From: Psychromonas sp. SP041 | GTDB lineage: Bacteria; Pseudomonadota; Gammaproteobacteria; Enterobacterales; Psychromonadaceae | DNA: 53,114 nt | Assembly (NCBI RefSeq): GCF_000470315.2 | Contig: NZ_CBRF02000025.1 | Coordinates: 25,677 to 78,790, forward strand | Reading direction: 5' to 3' | Part shown: one piece after another, positions 34,849 through 44,042 of the stretch | Layout of the letters: the number at the start of each line of letters is the position of its first letter | Position numbering within the stretch: the stretch's first letter is position 1 | Notes under the pieces: generated by a model | The model's database searches: none | What the model was told of the DNA's origin: nothing | Seen by the model: only the letters and a program-made list of their open reading frames with translations | Made by a program: the position numbers and the translations under genes

Positions 34849-36837
34849 TTACTTAGTCACTGCTCTTTTAGTCTTAGGTTTAGTGTTAGCAATGGCTTTA
34901 GTCGTTTTCTTAAAACCCGTTGTTTTTCTAGGCGCAGATTTTCTTTTAGAAAACGACTTTTTAAATCCTGCAGGACTGGCTGGTAAATTAATTAACGCTT
35001 GTGGTCCATCAGCAATCGCTTTACTTATAATATGCCCGAGCTGATCTTGTAATGGAAATACAAAGCCTTGATAAGTTTGTTCTTTTTGGCTAATAGCATT
35101 TAACTGCATTTCCCATAACGCGGTCATATCAGGCAACGTTAGGCTATCTGGCAAGCTTTCAATTAACTTTAGACCAACCTCAGTTGCCTGAATAGTTTTA
35201 CCGATTCTTTGTAAGAATTGACGCTTAAACAGTAATTCAATAATCCCAGCTCTGGTCGCTTCTGTTCCTAACCCATCCGTTTCTTTTAGTATTTTTTTTA
35301 GCTCAGGATCTTTTACAAAACGTGCAATATTACTCATTGCCGCCAACAAGGTTGCATCAGTAAAGAAAGCCGGAGGTTGTGTATTTTTATCTAACACTTC
35401 ACCACGCTCACAATGTAAAACTTGCCCCTTTTTGAGCGTTGGTAAAAAGCTTTCAGTTTCTTTTTGTGGGAACAGTATCTTCCAGCCATCGCTTTGCTTT
35501 GATTTTGCTTTACTAACAAACAAACCTTGGTTTATTTCTATTTCAGCAATGCACTCCGCATAACAATAGTCATCATAAAATTGGCAGAGGTACTGACGGG
35601 CAATTAATTGGTAAATATTCTTTGAAACCAAATCTAATGTGTTGGTTGATTTTTTGGTATCCGTAGGAATAATGGCGTGATGCGCATCGACTTTACTGTC
35701 ATTCCAGGCACGTCCTTTAATGGATAAATTGGCACCTTGCACAGCTTCTTGCATCGCACTGTCGTTATTCGCAATTGCTTGAGTAACATACTTAGCCTGT
35801 TGATGATGATTACGCGGTAAATAACGCGAATCTGAACGTGGGTAAGTAATTAACTTATGCCTTTCATAAAGTGCCTGCGCAGCATCTAATACTTGTTGTG
35901 CGCTATATCCAAAACGTTTTGCCGCATCAATTTGTAAACTAGATAAATTATAAGGTAAAGGCGCGACCTGTTTTTTATTTTTATTAATAAAACTTTTAAC
36001 TGTAGCGGGTTGATTAGTAATACGTGCCGCTACGTTTTCTGCCAATCCCTTTACTAATACACGGCCTTCGGAGTCCTGATAAGGTGCACAAGCCTCACTC
36101 GGTTGCCACTTAGCAATAAAACTAGGCTCATTTTTTTGTTGGTTAATAACCTGGCAGTGTGCGAGTACCTCATAAAATGGCTTACTAACAAACTGCTCAA
36201 TCTCTTTATCGCGCCTTGCAACTATGCCCAATAACGGCGTTTGCACTCGTCCAACCGATATCACACCTTTGTAACCAGATTTTTGTGCAAGTAAGGTATA
36301 AGCGCGCGTTAAATTTAAACCATACAACCAGTCTGCTCGGGTGCGTGCTAAGGCAGACGTTGATAGAGGAATAAAATCTTGATTTGAACGTAATTGTTGC
36401 AATGAACGTTTAACAGCATTAACCGTTAAATCACTGATTAAACAACGCTCTACTTGTTTTAATTTATTGCCTTTTACACCACTGAAATGAATGACTTCAT
36501 CAACGAGAAGTTGACCTTCTCGATCTGGGTCACCAACATGTACCAACTGATCAGCTTGTTTAATTAACTTTTTTAAAATACTTAATTGTTTACTCGTGGT
36601 TGCAACAGATTTTAGTTTCCATTTTTCAGGAATGATTGGCAGGTGTTCGAATTTCCATTGTTTAAAACTAGGATCATAGGCTTCAGGATCAACCTGCGTT
36701 AATAAGTGCCCAATACACCAACTAACCACATCGCCATTGCCTGCATAGATACATCCATCAGCTTTACGATGTGGTTTTGGCAGTGCATCTGCAACTGCAC
36801 GTCCTAAACTTGGCTTTTCAGCAATATATAATTTCAA
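34849..36837 (-). CDS. topB: DNA topoisomerase III
   Basis: 662-residue type IA topoisomerase that decatenates DNA and resolves recombination intermediates. The Toprim domain opens KLYIAEKPSLGRAVADALP and has the metal site VGDPDREGQLLVDE. The catalytic tyrosine is in LITYPRSDSRYLP (about Tyr-332), and the conserved ISVGRVQTPLLGIVARRD is present. The C-terminus is a Lys-rich basic tail with no zinc fingers. Start: TTG at 36837 with GGAG six bases upstream gives the same N-terminus as E. coli TopB; the TTG four codons earlier overlaps that site. The length fits the family. Confidence 0.93.
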   Translation of the reverse strand: MKLYIAEKPSLGRAVADALPKPHRKADGCIYAGNGDVVSWCIGHLLTQVDPEAYDPSFKQWKFEHLPIIPEKWKLKSVATTSKQLSILKKLIKQADQLVHVGDPDREGQLLVDEVIHFSGVKGNKLKQVERCLISDLTVNAVKRSLQQLRSNQDFIPLSTSALARTRADWLYGLNLTRAYTLLAQKSGYKGVISVGRVQTPLLGIVARRDKEIEQFVSKPFYEVLAHCQVINQQKNEPSFIAKWQPSEACAPYQDSEGRVLVKGLAENVAARITNQPATVKSFINKNKKQVAPLPYNLSSLQIDAAKRFGYSAQQVLDAAQALYERHKLITYPRSDSRYLPRNHHQQAKYVTQAIANNDSAMQEAVQGANLSIKGRAWNDSKVDAHHAIIPTDTKKSTNTLDLVSKNIYQLIARQYLCQFYDDYCYAECIAEIEINQGLFVSKAKSKQSDGWKILFPQKETESFLPTLKKGQVLHCERGEVLDKNTQPPAFFTDATLLAAMSNIARFVKDPELKKILKETDGLGTEATRAGIIELLFKRQFLQRIGKTIQATEVGLKLIESLPDSLTLPDMTALWEMQLNAISQKEQTYQGFVFPLQDQLGHIISKAIADGPQALINLPASPAGFKKSFSKRKSAPRKTTGFKKTTKAIANTKPKTKRAVTK

Positions 36838-37064
36838 CGAACACTCCAACTGTTTTTATAAACAGTATTTTATATAGTGTAATAATTCAAGTTTTAGACG
36901 CCTTTATTTGCAACTAGTTTTACTATTGTTTGACTAATCACCAATGATTCTTAAAATACCCCTTAATATTTAAGATATCATTCGCATAGATTAACCAGCA
37001 TAACTTATTTTATATAAGCTTATTCGAAATTGGTTAATTAGCATGACCTCATAGGAATTGAGAT

Positions 37065-37691
37065 ATGAAAATGTCAAAAAAGATAACATCATCATTATGT
37101 TTTAGCGCAGCGTTATTACTATCAGCCTGCGACTCTGAGGAAGAGACTGAAAAAAAAATAAGCGAGCCAATGGCGATTGATCTGCAAGCAGAACAACAAC
37201 AAACAAGCGAAGCTAAACCGACCTTATTAGAGAGAGCGAAAATAGCCGCTTCTGCAGCGAGAAAAACAGATCCCACTAAGTCTTGGGATGCAGTAGGTAA
37301 ATCTAGCGAAGAAATTTGGGAGAAAAGTAAAAAAACCAGCCAAGATATTTTAACGTTAGGCACAGAGTCGAGCAAAGAAGCCTTGCAGAAAAGTAAAGAA
37401 ATAGGTCAAGAGATCTGGGAAGGTAGTAAAGAAGCAAGTGCAGAGATTTGGGATAATGGTAAAGGATCTAGTGAAGCAGTCTGGAATGAGAGTAAAGAGG
37501 CAACTAAAGAGCTTTGGGATAACGGAAAAGAATCTAGTAATGAACTTTGGAAAGACGGCAAAAAAAGCAGCACTGAACTTTGGGATGAACACATAGAAAA
37601 ACTAGAGAAATTGTTTGATAGCAACGGTAACAGCGCTGAAAATGATGCCTTTAATAAAGCTAATGAAGCATTTGAGGCCGATGAAATTTAA
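37065..37691 (+). CDS. Lipoprotein with nine 11-residue amphipathic repeats
   Basis: 208 residues. Lipoprotein signal ending LLLSAC (Cys-22), an acidic linker, then residues 80-178 made of nine consecutive 11-residue units such as SSEEIWEKSKK, IGQEIWEGSKE, ASAEIWDNGKG, ATKELWDNGKE and SSNELWKDGKK. Trp (or a hydrophobic residue) recurs at position 6 and Lys/Glu near the end. Eleven-residue periodicity is typical of amphipathic helices that lie on membranes or of LEA-like desiccation/cold proteins. AGGA lies upstream of the ATG; a second Met two codons on is possible. It is divergent from topB. Function unknown; probably an envelope protein. Confidence 0.75.
   Translation: MKMSKKITSSLCFSAALLLSACDSEEETEKKISEPMAIDLQAEQQQTSEAKPTLLERAKIAASAARKTDPTKSWDAVGKSSEEIWEKSKKTSQDILTLGTESSKEALQKSKEIGQEIWEGSKEASAEIWDNGKGSSEAVWNESKEATKELWDNGKESSNELWKDGKKSSTELWDEHIEKLEKLFDSNGNSAENDAFNKANEAFEADEI
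37302..37598 (+). repeat. 33-bp coding tandem repeats
   Basis: Nine diverged 33-bp units encode the 11-residue repeats of the lipoprotein. DNA similarity is lower than protein similarity, so the array is old and kept by selection rather than freshly expanded. Confidence 0.7.
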
Positions 37692-37935
37692 GACTATTTG
37701 CAAGGAGAGTTCAGAGCTCTTTATTTAGAAACTTAATTAGGGTGCAGTGTTTAGAAACGGTATATAGGGCTATATTTAGAAGCAGTGTTGAAGGGGAATA
37801 TTAGCAGTTATATTTAGGGGGTGGCTTGTTCCAACGAAGTTCAGTCTTTTTAGTAACATTGGCCTTATCAGTATTTAAAGTAGTCGTACAATGTTTAAAA
37901 TTATATTAGCACTTAAATCTCTATCACTCATTAGG

Positions 37936-38277
37936 CTAATACAATAAATAACCTACCACTGCTGTTGCATTAACAAGGCTCATAAAATAAAACCACCGAC
38001 GAAAGCTCACTTTGCTGATTTTGTGATTAAAGACTATTTGACCTAATACACTTGCAGGCCAACCAGATAATAGTGCTAAAACATAAAAGTGTTTTTCTGG
38101 TGTTCTTTGCCAATGCTTGATCGCTGCCAATTTATCCATACCATAAAATATAAAACTTAATAGATTAGTAATAGCTAATAGATATAGCGACCACATAGGT
38201 AGTCGCTGTATTGACTGGTAATAAAAAATAAAAACGATGTAAGCAGTGGAGATCAGCAATAATAAAAGGTTTTTCAT
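37936..38277 (-). CDS. DUF1294-family small membrane protein
   Basis: 113 residues with about three to four membrane helices. It matches DUF1294 through NLLSFIFYGMDKLAAIKHW, RTPEKHFYVLALLSGWPASV, and the following HKISKVSFRRWFYF. In many bacteria this domain is fused behind a cold-shock domain; here it stands alone. Function unknown. The ribosome site is weak (AAAGG about 11 bases upstream). It lies downstream of the FMN reductase gene on the same strand, 37 bp apart, and is probably co-transcribed. Confidence 0.85.
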   Translation of the reverse strand: MKNLLLLLISTAYIVFIFYYQSIQRLPMWSLYLLAITNLLSFIFYGMDKLAAIKHWQRTPEKHFYVLALLSGWPASVLGQIVFNHKISKVSFRRWFYFMSLVNATAVVGYLLY

Positions 38278-38314
38278 TTTATTTAGTTTGCCTTTAACAC
38301 TGTTAAAAATGCTG

Positions 38315-38839
38315 TTATTTTAATTTTGAAACCATTGCTAATAATGCAGCTTTGATTTCTACACTAACGACTTGATTCGTCACAATATCAAAGTTATCAA
38401 AAAAGTTAGGGACGGATAAAGATCCTTTTACATCCGCGGCAAAATAAGTTGCCGAGCCAACAGCAGAGCCTAATACAGAAGATGCACCACCAGGTCCTGG
38501 AGAAGTCGCTAACATTAAAACAGGTTTGTCTTGGTATACCTTCATATCAATACGAGAAGTCCAATCAAACAGGTTTTTATAAGCAGCAGTATAAGAACCA
38601 TTATGTTCTGCAAAAGAGATAATTAAAACATCAGCTTCTGTAATTTTGTCATAGAAATCTTGTGCTTGTTTTGGTTTACCTAATTGCACTTCACGTTGAA
38701 TACTATAAATAGGCATTTCAAAGTCATTAATGTTTAATAACTCGACATCGGCATCTGGGATTAGATTTGCAGTGTAATCTGCTAATTTATGGTTGATAGA
38801 ATTTTCTGAGTTACTAGCAGCAAACGCGAGTACTTTCAT
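38315..38839 (-). CDS. NADPH-dependent FMN reductase-family protein
   Basis: 174-residue flavodoxin-fold protein (FMN_red family). MKVLAFAASNSENSINHKLA is the phosphate-binding start, ISFAEHNGSYTAAYKNLFDW is the flavin/NADPH motif (family pattern PEYNGSYPAxLKNxID), and ATSPGPGGASSVL is the third FMN-contact loop. Such enzymes reduce FMN, quinones or azo compounds with NAD(P)H. ATG 38839 has AAGGAG five bases upstream; the frame runs to 38914 but without a ribosome site. It is likely co-transcribed with the DUF1294 gene. Confidence 0.88.
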   Translation of the reverse strand: MKVLAFAASNSENSINHKLADYTANLIPDADVELLNINDFEMPIYSIQREVQLGKPKQAQDFYDKITEADVLIISFAEHNGSYTAAYKNLFDWTSRIDMKVYQDKPVLMLATSPGPGGASSVLGSAVGSATYFAADVKGSLSVPNFFDNFDIVTNQVVSVEIKAALLAMVSKLK

Positions 38840-39137
38840 GTTGAGCTCCTTATGATACCGATGCCACTCAATAGCTGAATAAAAAACTATAAGGGTCGAG
38901 GTATGAAATATCACTTAATGAATAACTAATTTTATCTGTCATTACAATTTGTCATGTAACAAAAATGTCATAATATAATGGTCATGTTACTACTATGTAA
39001 CTGTAAATCAATTCTAATAATATATTTGTAAGCAAACGTGTTATCCACTTATTTTTTATTAAATATGGAAAAGAGCAATGACTATACTCTTTCAATTACC
39101 ACTACTTTAAACGCACGACATTAGATCACATAGAACT

Positions 39138-39156
39138 GATAATTGATATCATTATC
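39138..39156. promoter_or_regulatory. Fur-box-like 19-mer
   Basis: GATAATTGATATCATTATC matches the consensus 19-mer GATAATGATAATCATTATC at about 15 of 19 positions. It lies about 300 bp upstream of the FMN reductase start, with no closer gene on either strand. Confidence 0.4.
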
Positions 39157-39297
39157 GAAAACTAATAGTAAGTTTAACGATCCAATTAACACTCTGTAAA
39201 AAACCCTTTAAAAAGAACCTTTTCATTTGAATCGATCATTGAATGTAGACTTTAAACCTTTTAAACCTGTTTCAATAACTTCATTTAATCGCAGTAA

Positions 39298-39316
39298 TAC
39301 CAATCACAAAAAATAG
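39298..39316. repeat. Solo end of a family B element
   Basis: TACCAATCACAAAAAATAG, preceded by TAA, matches the complement of the right end of the element at 15635-15951 with one mismatch. No second end is found nearby, so it is a remnant. Confidence 0.5.
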
Positions 39317-39322
39317 ACGAAA

Positions 39323-39352
39323 AAAAAGGCTAATGTTTCCATTAACCTTTTT
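39323..39352 (-). terminator. Rho-independent terminator after the PA3496-like gene
   Basis: Stem AAAAAGG-TAATG paired with CATTA-CCTTTTT (one internal mismatch), 4-nt loop, followed on the minus strand by a run of T. It lies about 130 bp past the stop at 39479. Confidence 0.7.
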
Positions 39353-39478
39353 AATAACAGATAAAATTGCTATATCCCGTGTAATTTCATTTAGGTGTCA
39401 TCAAAAGCATAAGATATAAATGCATGATTTTTTGAAACGCCTTATTACAAAGACAATACAGCTTATCAGTCTAAATTT

Positions 39479-39718
39479 TTAACTATCGAGGTAATCTAAA
39501 TCGTCGTAATCATCACCTAATAAATCTTTTAAACGTCTTCTTTCTTTAATTTCTTCAATGCTACGGCGAACTCGCCCTCTTTTTCTATCATTCATTAATG
39601 CTTGTTTCTTTTTAGTTGAAGAATTGTCTTCATCCCAATCGTCTTCAGTAAAAAAGTCATTCACATCTTGTACATCATCGTCTTCAGTTTGTAGAGAGTT
39701 TGTGTTGGTATTTGTCAT
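39479..39718 (-). CDS. PA3496-like small charged protein
   Basis: 79 residues: an acidic N-terminal half (TEDDDVQDVNDFFTEDDWDED), then a strongly basic helix (RKRGRVRRSIEEIKERRRLK) and an acidic end (GDDYDDLDYLDS). The RRxIEExxERRRLKxxLGD part matches small PA3496-family proteins, proposed to affect envelope integrity, though the mechanism is unknown. GGAG lies seven bases before the ATG. It stands alone, with its own terminator downstream. Confidence 0.7.
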   Translation of the reverse strand: MTNTNTNSLQTEDDDVQDVNDFFTEDDWDEDNSSTKKKQALMNDRKRGRVRRSIEEIKERRRLKDLLGDDYDDLDYLDS

Positions 39719-40090
39719 TTTAGTTCTCCAATCATGACAGTATTGCTAAGCCTTTATCGGCTTTTTATAACTACAAAAAAATTGTTTTTAATACGTAACG
39801 TATAGGCGCTTTTTATCTTCAATTAAATAAAAAACTATACCCTCTCTTTTTAACGCATTATTCAAAAAATTCAATAAAAATATTCAATTTAGATTAACTT
39901 AAAATTCAATTTCTATAAAATATGAGATTAGAACGTTATTTTGATGATAATTTCGACCATTAATGATCAATTATTTTATCATATTTATAAGTTCAGCTTA
40001 ATGCTCCGACCACCTCTCTCAGGTAATATACAAAAGGGCCATAAGCAGTTACATTAGCAGACTAATTTCGATAATTATAAAAGGGTGAAT
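39719..40090. other. Divergent intergenic region PA3496-like / tas
   Basis: No gene. A short hairpin AAGCC-TTTATC-GGCTT followed by TTT at 39748-39766 lies in the leader of the PA3496-like gene. Otherwise AT-rich DNA with nothing recognised. Confidence 0.4.
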
Positions 40091-41143
40091 ATGCAGTTTT
40101 CAACTTTAGGCAGTAGTGACGAATCCGTTTCTCGTGTTTGTTTAGGCAGTATGACTTGGGGATTACAAAATAATCAGCAAGATGCCGACCAACAAATTGC
40201 CTACGCATTAGCACAAGATATTAACTTTATTGATACTGCAGAAATGTATGCGGTTCCGCCTTCTGCAGAGACTTACGGTAAAACAGAATCAATTATTGGG
40301 CATTATTTGAAAAAGAATAGTAGCCAACGTAAAGACATCATATTAGCGTCTAAAATTGCAGGACCAGGTTTGCCTTGGGTAAGAGAAGGAGGTCCTATTA
40401 CTGGCGAAACTGTTATCAGTTCAGTAGAAGCCTCTTTAAAGCGATTACAAACAGATTATATCGACCTTTATCAATTGCATTGGCCAAACCGTCAAACACC
40501 TCATTTTGGTCGTAATGCACCAAATCATTTTAAATTTTCTGATAGTGATAGCGCAGAACAAACTGAATCGATGTTAGATATTTTACAAGGTTTAGAGAAA
40601 TGTGTGAAAGCAGGAAAAATTCGCCATTGCGGCTTGTCTGACGATACCCCATGGGGCATTAATAGCTTCTTAAAACTCAGCGAACAACATAACCTACCGC
40701 GCATGGTCTCTATTCAAAATGAGTTTAGTTTATTGCATGCGAAAGATTGGCCATATTTAATTGAAAACTGTGTGCATGAAAATATCGCTTATTTACCTTG
40801 GTCACCATTAGCAACAGGTATGTTGAGTGGCAAGTACCTTAATGGTGCACGTCCTGAGGGGAGTCGCTGGACACTTCAACAGCGCAATGGTCTATATAGA
40901 GATACTGAAACGAGTGAAGCAGCAATTAAAGCTTATCAAGAAATTGCAATGACTAATGGCATCACTACTGCAGAGTTAGCATTGAAATGGTGTGACCAAG
41001 TTGATGGTGTAACTTCAACTATTATTGGCGCGACAACAATCGCACAGTTGAAAGAAAATATTAATGCCTTTAAAGATCCGTTATCAGAACAAGCTCTGTC
41101 GGATATAAGTGGCGTCATAAAATTATATCCTGCACCTTATTAA
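40091..41143 (+). CDS. tas: Tas-like aldo/keto reductase
   Basis: 350-residue AKR-fold NADP(H)-dependent oxidoreductase closely resembling E. coli Tas. It opens MQFSTLGSSDESVSRVCLGS. The catalytic Tyr is in DTAEMYAVPP, the Lys in ASKIAGPG, and the His in LYQLHWPNR; the NADP-binding end is TIIGATTIAQLKENINAF. Tas was named for tyrosine-auxotrophy suppression; the physiological substrate is unclear. ATG 40091 follows AAGGG closely; GTG at 40085 overlaps that site. It is convergent with polB. Confidence 0.88.
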   Translation: MQFSTLGSSDESVSRVCLGSMTWGLQNNQQDADQQIAYALAQDINFIDTAEMYAVPPSAETYGKTESIIGHYLKKNSSQRKDIILASKIAGPGLPWVREGGPITGETVISSVEASLKRLQTDYIDLYQLHWPNRQTPHFGRNAPNHFKFSDSDSAEQTESMLDILQGLEKCVKAGKIRHCGLSDDTPWGINSFLKLSEQHNLPRMVSIQNEFSLLHAKDWPYLIENCVHENIAYLPWSPLATGMLSGKYLNGARPEGSRWTLQQRNGLYRDTETSEAAIKAYQEIAMTNGITTAELALKWCDQVDGVTSTIIGATTIAQLKENINAFKDPLSEQALSDISGVIKLYPAPY

Positions 41144-41280
41144 GTGACGGGTTAAGCGACTAGGCTTATTTACTAGACTTATTTAATTTTTAGGTTGATT
41201 TCTTGGTTAATTTTTTATTTTATTCGTTAATAATCAACTTAACTAATAGTAGGGAATTTAATCACATCAGCCTTAAATCA

Positions 41281-41320
41281 AGCCGATACTCTATTGGACT
41301 CTTTCCTTTAAGCATCGGCT
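41281..41320. terminator. Hairpin between tas and polB
   Basis: AGCCGAT at 41281-41287 pairs with ATCGGCT at 41314-41320 around a 26-nt loop, between convergent genes. A possible shared terminator; the loop is long and there is no T-run. Confidence 0.35.
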
Positions 41321-41415
41321 TTAGCATTTAACTTCCCCCTTATAATTTAAAACCTATCAGTTCAAAAACATTGAAGATTGAATCAATTGAAGTATTGGAA
41401 TTAAAGTATAGTTAT

Positions 41416-43830
41416 TTAAAATAACGACATTTGGTCTGACGTAATAAGATTAAAATCTTTACCTAAGATGGGTAAAATCGCCTCTGCAATCGGTTTTAAT
41501 TGCTTGTCGATATATTGCTGATAATCAATGTCAGAATGACAATATTCCTGAGGCTCTGGGCCATTAACCGTTAATAAGTAACCAATACGACCGTTTCGTT
41601 GATAACGTAAAGGTAAACCTAATGCCGCATTTTGTTGATCAGCTAACCGCGCCGCCCTTACTTGAGGAGGAATGTTTTTCACATAATCAGCTAATGGACG
41701 ACGTAGACGTTTGTGATAGACCAATTTATCGTCTAACAATCCTTGTTTTAATTGCTCAATAGTGTCGGTGATATATTCATCGACAGGCATTTCTGAAAAG
41801 ACTTTTTGATACAATGTTTTTTGAAAGGTTTGTGCCAACTCAGTCCAATCTGAACGTACCGTTTCTAACCCTTTAAACACCATTTTCTCGCCAGACTCTG
41901 TCGCAGTTAATCCCGCATAACGTTTTTTAGAGCCCGTATCTTGCCCACGTAACGTTGGCATAAAAAACTTAGAAAATGCCGTTTCGAATTCAATTTCTAA
42001 GAAGCAATCTAAATCAAACTCATCGCGCAATAGCGCTTCCCAATGCTGATTGATATCAATCGCTAACTGTTGCCCAATTTCGTTTGCTTGCTGCAGATTT
42101 TTACAGTCTTTTAAATAAACAAAAGTAGAATCAGTATCGCCATAAATAACTTGCTGCCCTTTGCTTTCAATAAAGCGCGCAGTTTGTTGCATAATTTGAT
42201 GGCCGCGTAAGGTGATCGAACTCGCCAATCGTGTATCATGGAATCGACAACCTGCAGAGCCTAATACCCCGTACATACTGTTCATGATAATTTTGATTGC
42301 GTGTTGGAAGGCGTTATTTTTTTCTTTCTTTGCCTGTTCTCGTGCACTCGTTAAGGTATTTATAATACCGGGTAAGTGATGTTCTGTACGGCTAAATCGA
42401 GCCCCTCTAAAACCAGGAATGGTTTTATCTTCAGCTTCTAGCAACCCTTCTACCATCCCTAATGGGTCAATTTTGAAGCTGCGAATAATGTTCGGATACA
42501 AAGACTTAAAATCCAGCACTAATACCCATTCATATAAACCAGGAATGGAGTCCATGACAAACCCCCCAGGTGAATGCTGTGCTTGCACATCTCCTAAGTT
42601 GGGTGCGATGTAACCACTGCGGTGTAATAAAGGTAAGTATAAATTAATAAATGCAGCCACCGAGGCACCACGCCTTTCTAACATCAAGCCGGTTAACCTA
42701 GCTCGTTGAATCGTATATTCTGCTAATTGCTTATCTTCAAAAATGCGTTCTACTAACAAACAATCTTGTAGATTATAACGAGCAAGTGTTAACGGTTCTT
42801 GCTCAAATTGGCGCTTTATTTCCAAGCCTTTATCGCTATTGGTCGCAATTAATTTACCTTCACCAAATAAGCTTTGGCTCACAAACTCCAAGCTATAACT
42901 TTCAAAATGTAAACTTGCGTTCTTTAAGGCATCAATACCATCTAACACAACCCGACCATTTAAGATGACCGAACCAGATTCAGGGTCGTCTCGGTGTGTC
43001 AGCCATTTTAATGCGCTACCATCACGGCCAATCGTTAAAGGCACATTTAATAGTTGTGCTCGTTTTGCTAATAAACGCATGTCAAAGTTAGCAACAGCCC
43101 AACCAATAATGGCATCGGGATCATAGCACTCAAACCAAGTTATTAATTGTGATAATAATGCCCGTTCATCTTTAACCCAGATGATATTGATATCGGTCGC
43201 GGCTTGCGGTTTACCAATCATCAAGACGGTATGGTGTGCTTGTTTTTTCTGCCCAACATTCCCCATGCTTAATGCAATACTATATAACTCACTTTGCGGG
43301 CTACACTCAACATCCAATGACACCATTTTTAATGTTACATTCGCTTTGATAACATCAGGGTCGGTCTCATTCGCAATGGTTGCATGCTGACACGACCAAT
43401 AGCTTCCTAGCCACTCTATCTGCCCTGACACTTTCACCAAACCATAGATAAACCGCTCCATTAAGTAACGGTCACTGAGTTTAATATCACCTTCATAAGT
43501 GGCAATGCTTTGCTGCATCAATGCTAACTGGCACCATTTATGTAGCTGTTGCTGAAAGGTATAAACAGCGCAAACTTTTTTACCATTAAAGGTTTTAATA
43601 TCAAGTGGACGGATAAAGTTAGGCTGGCAATTTTCTTGTTTCCAAATGGCTTCTGCTTGTTCCAGTTGATCTTGTTCAATTAAGAAAACATAACGCTGCT
43701 GTGGAATAACAAGTCGACAAGGTCCGCGTTCGGTGCTTAACCAAAAAACAAGATCAACGCCATTCGCAGTCTCAATTTGCTGACGTGATAAAATCAAACC
43801 AGATAGGGAAGTAATAGAAGATTCATTCAT
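41416..43830 (-). CDS. polB: DNA polymerase II
   Basis: 804-residue family B polymerase with proofreading exonuclease, used in translesion synthesis and restart of stalled forks. Exo I is VSLDVECSPQ; Exo II includes WAVANFDMRLLAK. Polymerase motif A is LDFKSLYPNIIRSFKIDP, motif B is KIIMNSMYGVLGSAGCRF, and motif C is YGDTDSTFV, all intact. Length is near the E. coli 783. The likely start is ATG 43830 (MNESSITS); an ATG pair at 43842/43839 is in frame. No good ribosome site or LexA box was seen, so SOS control cannot be claimed. An 18-bp palindrome lies just upstream. Confidence 0.93.
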   Translation of the reverse strand: MNESSITSLSGLILSRQQIETANGVDLVFWLSTERGPCRLVIPQQRYVFLIEQDQLEQAEAIWKQENCQPNFIRPLDIKTFNGKKVCAVYTFQQQLHKWCQLALMQQSIATYEGDIKLSDRYLMERFIYGLVKVSGQIEWLGSYWSCQHATIANETDPDVIKANVTLKMVSLDVECSPQSELYSIALSMGNVGQKKQAHHTVLMIGKPQAATDINIIWVKDERALLSQLITWFECYDPDAIIGWAVANFDMRLLAKRAQLLNVPLTIGRDGSALKWLTHRDDPESGSVILNGRVVLDGIDALKNASLHFESYSLEFVSQSLFGEGKLIATNSDKGLEIKRQFEQEPLTLARYNLQDCLLVERIFEDKQLAEYTIQRARLTGLMLERRGASVAAFINLYLPLLHRSGYIAPNLGDVQAQHSPGGFVMDSIPGLYEWVLVLDFKSLYPNIIRSFKIDPLGMVEGLLEAEDKTIPGFRGARFSRTEHHLPGIINTLTSAREQAKKEKNNAFQHAIKIIMNSMYGVLGSAGCRFHDTRLASSITLRGHQIMQQTARFIESKGQQVIYGDTDSTFVYLKDCKNLQQANEIGQQLAIDINQHWEALLRDEFDLDCFLEIEFETAFSKFFMPTLRGQDTGSKKRYAGLTATESGEKMVFKGLETVRSDWTELAQTFQKTLYQKVFSEMPVDEYITDTIEQLKQGLLDDKLVYHKRLRRPLADYVKNIPPQVRAARLADQQNAALGLPLRYQRNGRIGYLLTVNGPEPQEYCHSDIDYQQYIDKQLKPIAEAILPILGKDFNLITSDQMSLF

Positions 43831-43877
43831 AGGGTGCATCATAAAGCAGTTTATGAGAAAAGGTCATTATTTATGAA

Positions 43878-43895
43878 AATAAGCTATAGCTTATT
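43878..43895. promoter_or_regulatory. 18-bp perfect palindrome upstream of polB
   Basis: AATAAGCTATAGCTTATT reads identically on both strands and lies 48-65 bp before the polB start. It could be an operator; it is not a LexA box. Confidence 0.35.
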
Positions 43896-43983
43896 GACAT
43901 TAATTTTTAATGTTAAAGGTTTAATGGAAAATATACATATTGGGGAAAAATACAGAGCATTAAAAAATTTAGAGCTAAGGCTA

Positions 43984-44013
43984 AAAATAAATAAGGAGCA
44001 CGAATGCCCCTTA
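43984..44013 (-). terminator. Rho-independent terminator of uraA
   Basis: On the minus strand TAAGGGGC-ATTCGT-GCTCCTTA (one mismatch) is followed by TTTATTTTT. It begins 30 bp past the uraA stop codon. Confidence 0.75.
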
Positions 44014-44042
44014 CTTTTACAACCTAGATTAACGACGAAGCG

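Larger units (their letters stand above)
38840..39478. other. Intergenic region with Fur-like box, repeat end and terminator
   Basis: 639 bp without a gene. It holds a Fur-box-like site (39138-39156), a solo family B end (39298) and the terminator of the gene to the right (39323-39352). The rest shows nothing. Confidence 0.5.

Noticed and set aside
43831-43900. LexA (SOS) box for polB
   Set aside because: No CTG-N10-CAG type site was found near the start; only an unrelated palindrome is present.
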